Source of the DNA: Megalonaias nervosa
Taxonomy: Eukaryota; Mollusca; Bivalvia; Unionida; Unionidae
Direction: 5' to 3'
NCBI GenBank assembly: GCA_016617855.1
Contig: JAECUM010096242.1
Span: forward strand, 62,001-126,000
Length of the DNA: 64,000 bases
The position numbers were made by a program, and so were the translations under genes. The notes beneath the pieces are model-generated. The model searched no databases, was not told the DNA's origin, and was given only the letters and a program-made list of their open reading frames with translations. Shown here in pieces: positions 23,468 through 35,695 of the stretch (its first letter is position 1; each line of letters starts with the position of its first letter).

Positions 23468-24107
23468 CTATCTGGTGAGAACATCGGCCAAAGGATTAAA
23501 TCTGCACAGAAAGTGTCTGATTTGCATGTCAATCTGCAGTTGGCAACACCAATGAAGAAACTGCCAAGCCATCATGCACATGTCAGGCGATCTGCTGTTG
23601 TCTGACCAGGACTGACTTCCTGCAGAGTTGGTCCTTCCAGAGCTGAAAGGCATTTGATAGCTTTCATACCTAGAAGTTTTAAGTGAAGAGGCCATTCACC
23701 TGGTCCCCATTTGCAATGGACCATATCCAAGCCTTTCAGCAACTTGGCTACCCAACAGTATATACCGGCATCTGTACATAATGAAAGTACATACCATCAT
23801 TTCTGGTTGGGATTTCTCCACAGGAATTCCTGTTGTTGAGACCAAATATGGTTGCACCAATGACACAGGAATGAGCATATCTCATTTGTGATATTGACCT
23901 TGTGGTTGAGTGGACTGGAAAAAGGGTGCTATTTGGGACAGCAAAGTTATTTGTAAAAGGCACATACAAAGGCTGCCTGGTAGGATCATATCTGCTGCCA
24001 CATTGAGCAACCTGAGAAGCTGCAAGAACTCCTCTTAAATTCAGGCCCTGATGGAAATGGACTCTACAAGTTTGATGATCCATAGGATGCAGATATGAGG
24101 GAGTCAT
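23468..24107 (-). pseudogene. DIRS copy 2, RNase H
   Basis: Reads QTCRVHFHQGLNLRGVLAAS (the RT-RNase H connection), SHSCVIGATIFGL-like text, then WSDNSRSPDMCMMAWQFLHW and IRHFLCRFNPLADVLTR (23468-23640). SDN and the HIPGRLN-LAD-L-R-type ending are RNase H signatures of retroelements. The domain spans at least three frames. Directly beyond it lies the 3' tail, with no recombinase. Confidence 0.68.
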
Positions 24108-24129
24108 ACATGATGGATGAAGGTCTGAT

Positions 24130-25820
24130 TTTTTCCAGTTCGCTAGAAACCAAGATTCAAAATAGACCTTGCTGTCTCCATCTTGAACTTTGGTGGAAGA
24201 ATGGATACATTGAGGAAACTCAGGTCTATGATCAGCCTCAACTCACCACTGGCCTTTTATAAAAAAAAAAGAAATAGCCATCAATAGAACAATGGAGATT
24301 GTTATTTTTGTATGATCTCCACTGCCTATGTGATGAGTGACTGCATCTCCTGCTGAAGAATATGGTTCTTCTCCCTATCTGATAGTATATCCGTTACAAG
24401 GGGAGAGGAAGAAAGAGAAGGGGTTTGGATAAACTATATGACTTTGGTCACCCATCCATTTTGCGGAAATAGTTTTCTCCAACAAGTCTAAGGGCAGTGG
24501 GGCGTAAATTTGGCATCAGTGAGGAGATGGTTTGTGGGTAGAGAATCTCCCCTGTAAGATTGCCTCCTACACTGATTCTGTTGTCGTCTGCTGGCATACA
24601 GTTGAGTGGATCCCTTTTGCCTGGCTCACCTGTTGTCCCTCTGTTGTGACAGGTTTAGGGCAGGCTCTTAAATGGTGACAAAGTTATAGCAGCCAGTTGG
24701 AGGGGGTGGGGACACCTGAGCTGCCTGCCTCAGAACTTCTTCAATTTTGCCCCGGAACAGCAATGATCAAACAAATTAAGTCATTTTTAAAGCCAGGCTG
24801 TAATGCAGTTTTGGTTATGTGGCACAAAAACATGCATCCAGATGTATCAAGTCAAGATTGGGAGTGGCAGTCAGTGCATTAGCCACTGTATGGTAAGTTG
24901 TTCTGTCATTGAACTTAGCATATTGGAATGTCGACTCTCAGGCATGTTGGTTGGCTGGTAATTCTGCCAGTTGGAAAATCACCCTTGAGGCCAGATTCAG
25001 CATTGAAGACATGACAACAATGTTTCAAACCAACTCTAATGTGGAATGAAACACATCCTTATTCACCTTATGAAATGGTCGGGCAGACATCTTAATTGCC
25101 ATTACATGTATCCAATGCTGGCAGTTCAGTATGGTGGGCTGTGGAATGTATCCTGTACCAATATGATGAAAACATGGCTTGTATCTGGCTTTAAGGAAGT
25201 TTTAGCATTCCCCACAACAAATTTTGGACAGCCAATTATTAATCTCCTTGAGTTTTGCTGACTGGGGCAGCAGCCAGTCATGCATGGTGGTAGGAAGTGG
25301 AGGGCACTTAATCTCCTCGATGACAGCCTTAAAACTATACTCCGTCCTCTCCATGGTAGGATCAGAGTAGGGCTGTTGCTCAGAAGTATCTTCAAACTCA
25401 CTGTGTGAATACTCTTGGTCCATTTCAGGATAAACCATGCCATGAGGAAACAATGCAATACTATCATCGCTAAGTAAACCACTGCTAATAACTTGTGGGT
25501 GAACAGTGAAAATAGGGAAAGTTGGTTCTGAAAGACAATTTTGTCCCACATGTGCTGATGGCTGATTACCTTGCACCCACTGGGCTGCCTAAACATGGAG
25601 GAACAATCTCCAATTGTATTCAAATTATGTGCCTGAGTGAAAGCTGGAAAGACAGATAAAATTTGGTCTGAAGTCAGGAATTGTATCACCGTCTCCTGTA
25701 CAAGTCAATGCATATGATGTTGAAAGGCTGGCATATCCAATTAAGAATGCAACATATCTGCATTCATTTTCCAAATCTGCCAATGTTGTAGCATAGCTGC
25801 CAACCCCAGAGTACAAAAAT
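24130..25820 (-). pseudogene. DIRS copy 2, gag-like region and RT start
   Basis: Overlapping broken frames. One reads SEFEDTSEQQPYSDPTMERT then YSFKAVIEEIKCPPLP and MHDWLLPQSAKLKEINNWLS (25240-25400), in the position of copy 1's gag-like part. The LLFRGKIEEVL linker and a truncated RT start (GELRLIIDLSFLN with frame corrections) follow. The RT catalytic part is absent: the sequence passes from 'KMETARSI'-like text straight into the post-RT connection. Non-coding today. Confidence 0.55.
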
Positions 25821-25955
25821 ACTGACTGCTTATGACAAAAATACTGATTTCAGGATCAAATATTGATTTTTAAAATTTTAATGCACATATAACTATTTAC
25901 AAAATCTATAACATTCTGTAAAGTAACTTAATTATTTAATGTCAAAGATGCATAT

Positions 25956-26029
25956 GTTGCATTTTTGCACCTACTGAATGGACATCCTGTTCCATTCGGA
26001 TGCCCATTCAGAAGGTGCAAGAATGCAAC
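25956..26029. repeat. Short hairpin, 32-bp arms, 10-bp loop
   Basis: Left arm 25956-25987 (gttgcatttttgcacctact and on) and right arm 25998-26029 (ending ggtgcaagaatgcaac) pair with three mismatches around the loop tgttccattc. Size and shape resemble a microRNA precursor or a small foldback element; no known microRNA was recognised. Confidence 0.88.
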
Positions 26030-26606
26030 ACACACACAGACACAGGCTGTTTATAGAAGTTTTATTCCACACCTTGTTTTTTCAATCATTATTGATTCCA
26101 ATGTACCATCTTTCATTGATGATCTGAATTCTGTGTGATTTTTTTTTTAATGAACTGTTTTCCTTCTTGCACATGAGTAATAATGTGCGATTCTGTGTGG
26201 AAAAAATGTGCGAAATAAAAAGCAACACTAGTAACTGAGGAAGGTTCATTTCTAAAAGAAATTAAGTAAACCGAACTTTGATTGAATTACATCAAAGTTC
26301 TCTCTGGCATTTATAAACATTGCAAGTTAAGGCCAAGTTGTTGATGATGAAACAGCAAGCTGGTGTTTATTAGCTTTTTCATGCTGTTTCATGTCACTGG
26401 AGCCCACATGCCCAATACTGAAATCACAATTACACAATTTGCAAAATATAAGGTTTTCTTCTTTACTAGATAGATTCAAAAATCTAAACAGGATGGCAAA
26501 GTTGTCTTTCCAGCTCCATTTTCCTTTCTTTGTTGGAGAAAATTATGAATCTTCTGCTTTCCTTTTTGACATAGATTAATTAACATGTTAGTGTTAATAA
26601 TTCATT

Positions 26607-26926
26607 GCGTGTGTGTTTTGGATTTTTAATGTAGCTTTAAAAAAATATCAGTCGTATTGCTACAATGTCTGCAGTGTGACAGTTTAGAGTGATGTCTAGC
26701 ACTGGGGCATCATGCCGCAGACATGTAGCATCATGTCCCCCACAGTCACATTATCCTGACACCAGGCTGACCAGTCCTAACACTAACCTCTTAATGCTGA
26801 GCGCCAAGTGAAGCAGATACTAGTACCATTTTAATAAGTCTTTGGTATGACTTGGCCAGGGTTTGAACCCACAATCTCCCGCATCTGAGGCTGATGCTCT
26901 AACCACTGGTCCACCTGAGTGGTCGC
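26607..26926 (-). mobile_element. SINE family 1 copy
   Basis: Flanked by exact 12-bp duplications taataattcatt (26595-26606 and 26927-26938). Reverse orientation. Contains the body words catcatgccgcagacatgta and the tRNA-like head (box B altered to GGGTTTGAACC-like text). Has the internal segment missing from the copy at 34528. Confidence 0.88.
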
Positions 26927-26938
26927 TAATAATTCATT

Positions 26939-29900
26939 AAATAATTTGCCAAATAACATTTTATAAACAGAGTGTTAACTAAAGACAGCATGCATGAACA
27001 CTTAAAAGTCAACATGCTTCAATAACAGCATGTTGTACCACATGGTTTCAAATCACCAAGACCAAAAAAGTGATAAATTTCACGAAACATCCATCAAATT
27101 AAAAAAATAATGTATACCACCTATTTATGAATCAAAACTGATCTATATAAATCCAAAAGTTTCAATGGATGGTTTGAATTTCCCACACACAAAGACCTGG
27201 ATTTAATGGGAGGCTTATTCCAAACTATGTTGTGTATGGAAGCAAATTTTAAAACCTGGCAACACCTAATGGTGACAACAGGAGGTAAAAGCAAGAGTTA
27301 TTGCCCTTTGTCTATGTGACGTAGACCAGAAAGACAAATTTTCCTGTTTCATATAGCTGGATTAAGGATGTAGCAGGCTTATATTCCTAATGTTAATGTG
27401 ATCAGAGAAAGTATTCCAAGGATAAATGACTTTTGTCCACAATCACTGGTAACAAATTGCCTTTCTGTGTTTTGCCCTGAATAGTGTCTGAATTTCCAAA
27501 AGAAATAAATGGCTGGACACTCACTAATTGCCATCCAGTATTCAGCATCTGTGGGATACAAGGCAGATCCTAAAGTAACATACAACTATTCAAAAATACA
27601 AGAACTAAAAACATTGGTGTTGCTGGTACAAAAGAACAACCTGATACCTTATTATACACTAGTGTAATATTGTCATTTTTTTGGCCATAATTGTTTGGTT
27701 TTTTTGCTCTCCATGCATTATATACTGTAGTATCAAAAACTTTTGTGGGGAACCAATTTTCATTGATTTTGCTGTTGCCCCAAACCACAAATTTAAAGCC
27801 CCAATGAAAAATTGGCCAAGTATGATGAGGACCCACTAGCTATTTTCAATGTCAATTGTTTAGTCAAGTAATAAAATGTTACCTTTTAACATGTTTGGTT
27901 TATTTTAACAGTCTGATAAAAGAATTATAAAGCATTTATATTGTTTTAATGCAGAAATATCAATACAATATTTGGTAGCTGTAATATCAACTCACTGCCT
28001 TAAATCAGTATAAGTAAGGATTGGGAGAAGATACAAAAACACAAGGTAATCAAACACAATACTCAAAATGAAAGAAAGAATAATAACAATTATCTGTATA
28101 TGAAAATTAAAATTAATACTTAATTCAAATAAACCCTTCACTCATGTACAAGTGTTGTTTAAAAATGTAAATCCTCCTGAAAGCACATTTTATCCATGTA
28201 TTTTTAATCCAGAAGAACTTTTGCTCTGAGCACAATTATTAATGAAAAACTTACACACTAATCAAAGCTGAGTATTAAGGCTCACACTTTAATGGTTTTT
28301 GGACAAAGGCACTGTCTCAATGTCATTTCAATCAAATCTCATGATACATACAAATGCATGCCCGGTAAATATTCTCCATATTGCAGAAATAAAAAAGACC
28401 AGCTTTCTCAAAACCACTAATAGTTAGGTCAATCTTTAATTCATTGTTGTGCGAGGTGCAATTTTCCATTCAGCATGAATTGACTTGATTAATAAGATTG
28501 CAAGGTTAACTAATACAGTACAATGATCACACAAATAACAGCCTCCTTTTCTGAGATGGCTTCCATGAATTTTTAGCATAACAGCTGTGGAAGTGTGATT
28601 TTAATTCTTTTTACTTTTTGTTTATTGTCAAATCTAAAACATGAAGTTGGTCTGTACATGAGGCATTCACAAACAAAGAAGTGATTCCACTGTCTTCCAA
28701 TTTCATTAGCATCTTCACATTTTGGTGGCATCATTTCCCTTGATGTTGAGCACTAAGATGAAAATGTGGTGCAAGTGATTCATCTTGAAAGGTGTTTTAT
28801 TTGTGCTCATAGAGGTGGTAGTATTGTTTTAATGTTGCTGGATGTGTCAGCTTCCAATGATGTTATTCACACAGATGAAAACAGTGCAAATATTGAACTT
28901 GTCACGTCTTTGATTTGTGCTCATAAAAACATGGTAGTTATGTTACAAACATTCATGCAACTGCTGCTTGTGTCAGCATAGTTTTATTCTTCTGTATTCT
29001 TTATTTTCGTTAATTGTAGAGGTTTAACCACAAAATAAAATACCAACCACTATGCAAACAGTGACCAGCAAAACTGCAAATTTGAGTACAGACAAAAATG
29101 TTTTTTTTTTGGTTATACAAAACCATGAAAATAAATGATACTGCAGTATTAACTACACTAACAGAATTATATTCAATCCAGAAACCTGCACATGCTTTCC
29201 CAAATAGTTGTTTCATGCTTTAAAAATGATGTTCCAATCTGCATGCCATGGTCCCCCTCTTATATGGCCACCCTCACCAGTGTCCATCTCCTCTACATAG
29301 CCAGTTTTCTCAGCACTGACGAGTTTGAGTACAAAAGTATCCTCATGTGTAGCCCACCCTCTGATGCATCATGTAGCCAGCATTTTAGGCCCAAAATGTC
29401 AAATTTACCTCAAAAATGTCAAATTTACCCCTCACCCCTCAAAAATGTCAAATTTACCTTTCACAAGTAGCCACATTTTATTTTAATACATGACAGGAAC
29501 CAATATTAAATTCATATGGTAATATAAGTAATCCAATTATCTCCACCAATGTTTGTTTCCCTATGTCAGGTTTTTGTTAGCAAAAGAGATGTCAGCTGAA
29601 GTACAATATCGCACATACCACTATGGTTAATATTACATCATTACAGGAAATGGGCTCAACACTGTTGTCACAAATTTTTGGGCTTCACATGGCTATTGAT
29701 TTCTTCTCTTTGATGATTATGACTGACATAATTGTCAAGATTGTAACAATTAACACAGTCAACAAAGGCTAAATATAAATTTTGTAGATTCACACAAAAA
29801 GAGAAATCAACCATGAACAAACCAGGCTACCAGACTAGGATTGAAAAATCAGGTGACAGTACATATATCACTTCCTTTATAGACTAGTCAATTTCATCCA

Positions 29901-30558
29901 CTCTACAAAAGGTTTGTCTACATGATTAAACTGCAGCACTGTACAATTAGCAACATAGGAATAAATTGTCACTAAACTTTAGCATGTTATCAAGTAAATG
30001 GAAAATTATCACTTTAGAAGAAAAAGTTAAAGTTATTCCACTTAACAACAACTGGGAGTGCTCAAGAGTTCTTGCCAAAAAAATTTATGTTGGAAAGACT
30101 CAAATAAGCAACATCATAACTGATAAGAAGAATATTCTGCTGCTGTATGAAAATGAAGTAAATGGAAAAAAAATTATTCTAAATGCCTAGTGAAGTTTGT
30201 ACCAAGAGTTAAATTATGTTTTTTAATGGTTTTGCAAGGCATGTGTCAACAATATCCCACTCACACTTTACATTTATGAATCATGACCTATTAATGTAAG
30301 TTAACTGGAAATAACTCTATTCTTAAGACAAGAACCTTTTAATAAATAATGTTAATTTTAAATGAAGCTATTAAAAGCTTTGAAGTTACATGTGGCTTTC
30401 TTATTGCATACACATACTTCTCACAAGTATAGTCCCCATTCTGCAAAGGCCACTCTCTTATACAGTCACATTCCCAGTGAAGAAGTGGTGTCCATATAAG
30501 AGGGGAAGTACTGTATATGAAAAAGTTTCATAGCTGAAAGGGCTTTATTCTGATGTAC
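26939..30558. other. PINCH intron c-d, right part, no gene seen
   Basis: Low-complexity AT-rich sequence. A small repeat of aaaatgtcaaatttacc occurs three times at 29394-29458, and a diverged duplication of tttgtgctcata...gtgtcag lies at 28800-28980. No coding evidence. Confidence 0.5.
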
Positions 30559-30679
30559 CTTCCAGCATTCTTCACAAATCCAGAGTCAGCCAGGGGTCCA
30601 ATGCAAATCTCACATCGGAAGCAGTCTGGATGCCAGCTGTTGTTCATGGCCTTAATCACCCTACCTACAACAAATTCTC
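30559..30679 (-). CDS. LIMS1/PINCH-like: PINCH/LIMS gene, exon c (core of LIM2)
   Basis: A 121-bp exon and the longest of the set. With the split glycine it reads [20 protein letters not shown], then FRCEIC, then [11 protein letters not shown] and a split arginine. The H-x2-C-x2-C-x2-C ligands of LIM2 are all present. The [13 protein letters not shown] stretch is the most strongly conserved PINCH signature in the window. Acceptor TTTCTTTCAG and donor GGAAG|GTACAT; it enters in phase 1 and leaves in phase 2. The upstream intron holds a LINE fragment and three SINE copies, the downstream intron DIRS copy 2 and a SINE. Confidence 0.96.
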
Positions 30680-31219
30680 CTGAAAGAAAAGAGAGTATAA
30701 CTTATGCATTATTAAGTAATTGGTAGTAAGTATGCAGTTTTTCTTTATTAAATTCATTAAATATCTGATAATTTATTGATGTGATGTATGATTACAAGAA
30801 TAAAATACACAAAATTAAAGTCTAATCAGGAGTTTCAATGTATCTGTAATATGATGCACTTTCTAACTGGTTCAACTTCATATTTTGTGGCAGTAAAATC
30901 CATGACAAACTATTAGAAACAATGATTAAATTGTGACATGAAAATAATAACATATGTAGATAGTGAATTACATTAAAATGTAATACCTTGATAAAACTTT
31001 CTACAATTTATTAGAAAAGGGTAATAATCAGCAGTTTTAGGATTTCGAGAACATTAACTTTACAAACATTTTTTTATTATCTGCAAACCTCGATTTATAT
31101 CAGTAACAAAATCACAAATGTCTTTAAATCCACAAAAACAAGATTGTTATCACTAATGTCCTAAAATCTATTATACCCAGGCTGTTATCACTAACAACCT
31201 AAAATCAACAACAGCAAGA

Positions 31220-31960
31220 GTCCCTCGAAGGGACTGACACTCTACAGGGCAAAAAGAATATCCAGGAATTCAAGACCATTTCTTCCTTTTAACTGCTGAG
31301 TGTTAAAACCAGCTCTGACATTCTTCAGCAGTAACAAGATTTTCAAATTAGCTGCTGTAATAGACATATTGGATGTTGGACTTGCACCAGTTTCAACTAC
31401 GACAAAGCAGACATCATTAGAAATTTTATTGGCATGGAATGGTGGTTAGATGAAATTCATCTTAAAATGGGAGTGTTGCCGTATTTTCTAGCATTTCTGT
31501 AAGTTCTTTTTTGCAAGTGGGATAATTTGCAAATATTCTTGTCGTAAGTGCTAGAGTAGTCTATGTATGGTTGTATATAGCTTTTGTAATATATTAACCT
31601 ATGTTCAGTTGGTAGCTATGGCCTTATCTTGCTAAATAACCACAGATATGAAGTGACATCATGATATATGACTTAACTATGCTCATTCTATTGCAAATTG
31701 TTGTTAACCAAAACCCCAAGGATTTTCTCATGTGTAACCTTGTAGACAAATTTCCTTCAACTTGACATTCAAATAGTTATTTTCCAATTTTGCTCTCTTA
31801 TGCTGAGTAGTAGTCATTAATACTTTAGTCTTGTCTGTTTTTACTTTCATACCATTTTTCTTACACCAGGAATCAATACTATGTAAGAAAGATCCAATCC
31901 TGTTTCACAGTGGTATGTATGCTGTCAATTAGTAGTGACATAAGTGTTTTGTTATGATGC
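31220..31960 (-). mobile_element. LINE fragment, reverse-transcriptase C-terminal part
   Basis: Minus-strand translation gives FLHSIDSWCKKNGMKVKTDK and TKVLMTTTQHKR (31790-31900), then ENPWGFG at the place of the usual LGV-x-LD motif, and later NTQQLKGRNGLEFLDI (31250-31310). The SW-KKN-M-x-KTDKTKVL text is typical of the region after the catalytic palm in non-LTR elements. Stops are common. The low-coordinate end shares a stretch with 36825-36950. Confidence 0.65.
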
Positions 31961-32014
31961 ACAAAACAAAAGCTGCATTTTTTTTGTAAGGGTCAGAGGT
32001 GATTTCATTTACAG

Positions 32015-32163
32015 GCTGAAATCCCAGCAGGGATTATCAGCAGGATACAGTAATCTTGTGTGGAACGTAAATTTGGTAAAGAACAACAATATACATTTAT
32101 TTTTTAATTCTGTTCAATAGTGCACTAAACTTAATCTGTTAATGGAATAATAATAATAATAAC

Positions 32164-32198
<35 letters not shown>

Positions 32199-32345
32199 TA
32201 ATAATAACAACAACAACAGCAGCAGTAATTACAACAACAACAGTATTTATTCAAAAAAACATATCTGAAGGTCAACCTGCAGAGGTAACATGTAAACCTT
32301 GGCCAGTTTGGCTTTTTCCCATCGATGGTTGCTAATGACAGGTTT
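32015..32345. repeat. Dispersed repeat R2 with long (AAT)n
   Basis: Second copy of the element at 2085-2365, same orientation. Its (AAT)n-rich tract (32147-32225) is expanded and mixed with AAC and AGC triplets. Lies next to the LINE fragment at 31220-31960. Confidence 0.65.
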
Positions 32346-32469
32346 AACTTATTCTCATTTCTTTTTGAGAAAAAAATATGCATAAAGTGCAATGTTTTAT
32401 TAATATAAGCTAGAAATTTACAACTAAGCATAGTTTGCCTAAGGGTATTTCCTCTGAAGTGTTTCAATT

Positions 32470-34447
32470 TATACCAAGTTGTGCCAGTTTAGTAAAATGT
32501 TTAAGACAACAAACATTTTGGCTCAATACATTTGGGCCTAAATATAACTGTGATGAGTATCACATCTGAACCAGTCTCATATTCTAAGGTGAATGCATCC
32601 AAGGACTCACCAATCAACTAATCACCTGGTAAATAGTGAAAAAAGGCATGCAAGCTTCACTGTTTTATATCATAAACAAACCAAAAACTAAGCAGAGAAA
32701 ATTCAGATAGACCTATCAATATGAAGAGCTAGAAATCACTGTAACACTCCTAGTATAAGACACATTTATGATAACTAATGAGAGGTTTTCTTGTTTTGAT
32801 TCCATTCAAATTAAGATGTGTCATACATATATGTATATTAACTTCAGCTTAATATCTACAGCAAAACCTGACAGCAATAGTGTAATTCTTATACTAATTA
32901 TATGTATAATATCCAGCTAACCAGTTGAAATTAATCTATACATTATGTAGTCATTTATATGGAAAGATTAATATTCTATTAAAAAAGGTGGTATTCCTAC
33001 TTCCAACTCCACTGTTCAGAAAGGGCCTTCATTGTTGGCTACGATGTAACTATCTACATGTAGCATGGAAAAATCTATGTGGTCAATGAGAAACATTTTT
33101 CAAATTTCTGGCAAAATTCAAGTCGCTTTTTTAACAAATTCAAGGACATTTCAATGACAATACTAGTTTTTCTTTAAAATTCAAGTTTTCAAGGCAACCC
33201 AAAAATAATGCTTTAACTAATAAAATACTGACAATATGTTACAAGATATATGTTATTGAGGATTCTTCCAAACCTGAAACCCCCATATTCATGATTATTT
33301 TAAATTTTGACAGCATTGCATTTAAAAGTATGACATTCACAAAAGACAGCAGAGGAATTACCTGTTACTCACTAATGCGGAGAATATAGTATAGAATGTG
33401 CAATGTATTATTCTGATGAATATTGGTCCTGTGGAAATTTAAGAAAGTGAAATGACTAATGATACACCAATGGTCAATATGGTCATTGATGTAAATGTAG
33501 AAGAAAAAAAAAAACCAAAACGAATGGTGACAATTATTGGAAAGAATTACAAAAATATAATACATTCAAATGCACAAGCATGATCTTCACCGAGTTTCTC
33601 ATTTTACATTATATAAGCCACAGTGTGAAAACAAATACATCGGATTCCTTTTTAAATCAAAATTAACCCCAATAACTCTTAAAAAATAAACTTCTTTGAA
33701 ATGGTACATGGGGTGGGGGGAACCAGCACCCTTTAAATTGTGACCCTTATCTCCTAACATAAAATTACACTCAACATGTTCCAATTAATATTTTGCTGCC
33801 CTTATTTCTATATCATAATCGAGTAAAGATTTAATGAAGGTGTTTGCAGTTCAAATTTATGTACCCCATCAAACAAGGCAATGATTTACTATTTTAATAT
33901 TCTATTTTGCACCTTTAGTGAGCTCAAAGCACATTCTCCCATTCCAAACTGCAAGTGTCTCCATAAATTCACCATTACATGGGGATAGAGCTACATAAAT
34001 TGTTCCCATTTCAATGAAGGTGCAAAACTGTCTTCTTCTCTCTCTCTCTCTCTCCCTCTCTTCTGCAATCAATACATTTCTACATTTATAAAGCAAAGCT
34101 GACCACTATACTGATGCTCTCATTCAAAAACATATGCACTGATATTCACAAAAGAATCTCGAACAAGGCCATGTCTTTTTTTATCAAGCTTTTGAGCAGA
34201 TGATTTCATTGGAATCCATTTTTATTATATTATTTATACTGAGATATTGAAATGTATCAGTCACATTTTTAGAACTTAAAATTTACAGGACAAACACTCC
34301 TTCCATTTAAAAGAGGGGATAAATTTTCTTAACATAGGTGGAATTTAATGAAGAAATAAAGGTGGACTTCAAATTTAATGCATCATTATTGCACATCTTG
34401 TTGACTTGTTGGCACAATTTTGTACAAATCATCATAAAGCCTGCAAA
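32470..34447. other. PINCH intron b-c, middle part, nothing recognised
   Basis: AT-rich sequence with only the (CT)n tract at 34034. The short open frames have no coding character. Confidence 0.45.
34034..34070. repeat. (CT)n microsatellite
   Basis: A tctctctctctctctctccc tract, no coding meaning. Confidence 0.93.
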
Positions 34448-34945
34448 CCTGCATTATAGAATAGACTAATTAGAAAAAACAATGTTGGATTGCATTATAG
34501 AATAGACTAGTGAGAAAAAACAATCTTGACCGCTCCGGTGGCCTAGTGGTTAGAGTGTCCACCTCAGATGCGGGAGGTCGCGGGTTCGATCCCCGTCCGA
34601 GTCATACCAAAGACTTATAAAAATGGTACTAACAGAGGTTAGTGTTGGGACTGGTCGGCCTAGTGTCAGGATAATGTGACTGGGTGGGACATCATGCTAC
34701 ATGTCTGCGGCATGATGCCCCAGTGCTAGACATCATTATAAACTGCCACACTGCAGACATCATAGCAATATGACTTGAAAAATTGTTAAGGCTATTTTAA
34801 AAATCCAAATCACACACATACAAAAACAATCTTACCACAGTGGCACATTATACAATAGAACAAGTGTAATTAAAATTGATGTTGCTACAGTGGCACATTA
34901 AAGAATAGAACAAGTTTAACAAAAACTGATGTTGTCACACTGGGT
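34448..34945. repeat. ~40-50-bp tandem repeat split by a SINE
   Basis: Before the SINE two units (gcattatagaatagacta at 34451 and 34492, 41 bp apart); after it two units (acagtggcacattataca at 34837 and its like at 34887, 50 bp apart) with related words (cattatagaatag / cattatacaatag / cattaaagaatag). The SINE at 34528-34821 sits inside the array. Confidence 0.7.
34528..34821 (+). mobile_element. SINE family 1, complete copy
   Basis: A tRNA-derived SINE with exact 12-bp target duplications aaaaacaatctt at 34516-34527 and 34822-34833. The head has a perfect box A, tggcctagtgg (34539-34549), and a perfect box B, ggttcgatccc (34583-34593), so an RNA polymerase III promoter is intact. The body has gtcggcctagtgtcagg and catgatgccccagtgc, shared with the three other copies; it lacks about 40 bp present in two of them. 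Best-preserved copy. Confidence 0.9.
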
Positions 34946-35189
34946 GACATCACCTCTGAAACTACTTTTCCCCATTAGGAAATAGATCTGCTCTGCAATT
35001 ATTTCATTTGCTGGATGTGTTTTACCTCTTATTATACTGCTGCATATATGTCATTAAAATCTTCAGTTTAAAGATAGTACACTCTGACGACTGACAAATC
35101 CACCATTGTGACAATACTATCCCCACCTCAAACAATGCTTACTGCATTAATTTGCATGTTAAAGAAATGAACATAAAAACTGTTTCATA

Positions 35190-35695
35190 TTTTCTAAGCA
35201 GCCATCATGGTTCAGTGGTTAGTGATGTGATGTGATTATGATTTTTAACGTAGCTTTAACAATTTTTCAGTCATATCACTATGATGTCTGCAGTGTGGCA
35301 GTTTATAGTGATGTCTAGCACTGGGGCATCATGCCGCAGACATGTAGCATGATGTCCCACCCAGTCACATTATCCTGACACCAGGCCGACCAGTCCTAAC
35401 ACTAACCTCTTAATGCTGAGAGCTAAGCGAGGCAGCTGTTAGTACCATTTTTGTAAGTTTTGGTATGACTCGACCGGGGATCGAACCCCTGACCTCCCGC
35501 ATCCGAGGCGGACGGTTCAGTGGTTAGTATGTCAGAGTCATGACCAAAAGGGTGCAAATTCAAATCCTACCATGTGATATGCCTATGTCTGCTACTGTGG
35601 TGTGTTCTCTGGCATGCCTTAGCACTTAATAACCTGCTTGTGTTCCAATGTCATAAAAAACCAAACCAGACCCAACCCCAATCATTTTCCTATAA
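35190..35695 (+). mobile_element. SINE family 3 (older tRNA-headed element) split by a family 1 SINE
   Basis: The two parts are about 35190-35223 and 35514-35695. The head, atggttcagtggttag, has a box-A shape; then ggtgcaaattcaaatcc resembles a box B (GGTTCAAATCC-like with one change). The tail, cttagcacttaataacctg, recurs at 40505-40530. Not recognised as a named family. Confidence 0.55.
35224..35513 (-). mobile_element. SINE family 1 copy, nested in a family 3 SINE
   Basis: Flanked by exact 15-bp duplications ggttcagtggttagt (35209-35223 and 35514-35528). The duplicated target is itself the box-A-like head of an older tRNA-derived element, so this is a SINE inserted into a SINE. Its own box B (ggatcgaacccc on the plus strand) is nearly intact. 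Confidence 0.9.

Larger units (their letters stand above)
23040..25820 (-). mobile_element. DIRS-like retrotransposon, copy 2 (internally deleted)
   Basis: About 2.8 kb in the intron between PINCH exons c and d, same strand as the gene and related to copy 1. On the minus strand: gag-like (25820-24700), linker LLFRGKIEEVLRQAAQ (24720-24770), start of reverse transcriptase (EIIQK to RLIIDLSFLN, about 24230-24350), RNase H (23470-24100), then directly the 3' tail. The reverse-transcriptase core present in copy 1 and the whole recombinase are missing, so it is an internally deleted derivative. The 3' tail (23055-23240) aligns with 13567-13735 of copy 1. Confidence 0.75.

Noticed and set aside
32114..32467. 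117-codon minus-strand frame rich in C and Y
   Set aside because: Mostly translation of the (AAT)n-type tract in repeat R2.
33902..34096. Open frame with ERERERERR
   Set aside because: Translation of the (CT)n tract.
34528..34610. True tRNA gene (box A and box B both perfect)
   Set aside because: The tRNA-like part is followed by the SINE body and flanked by target duplications; no proper acceptor stem is formed.
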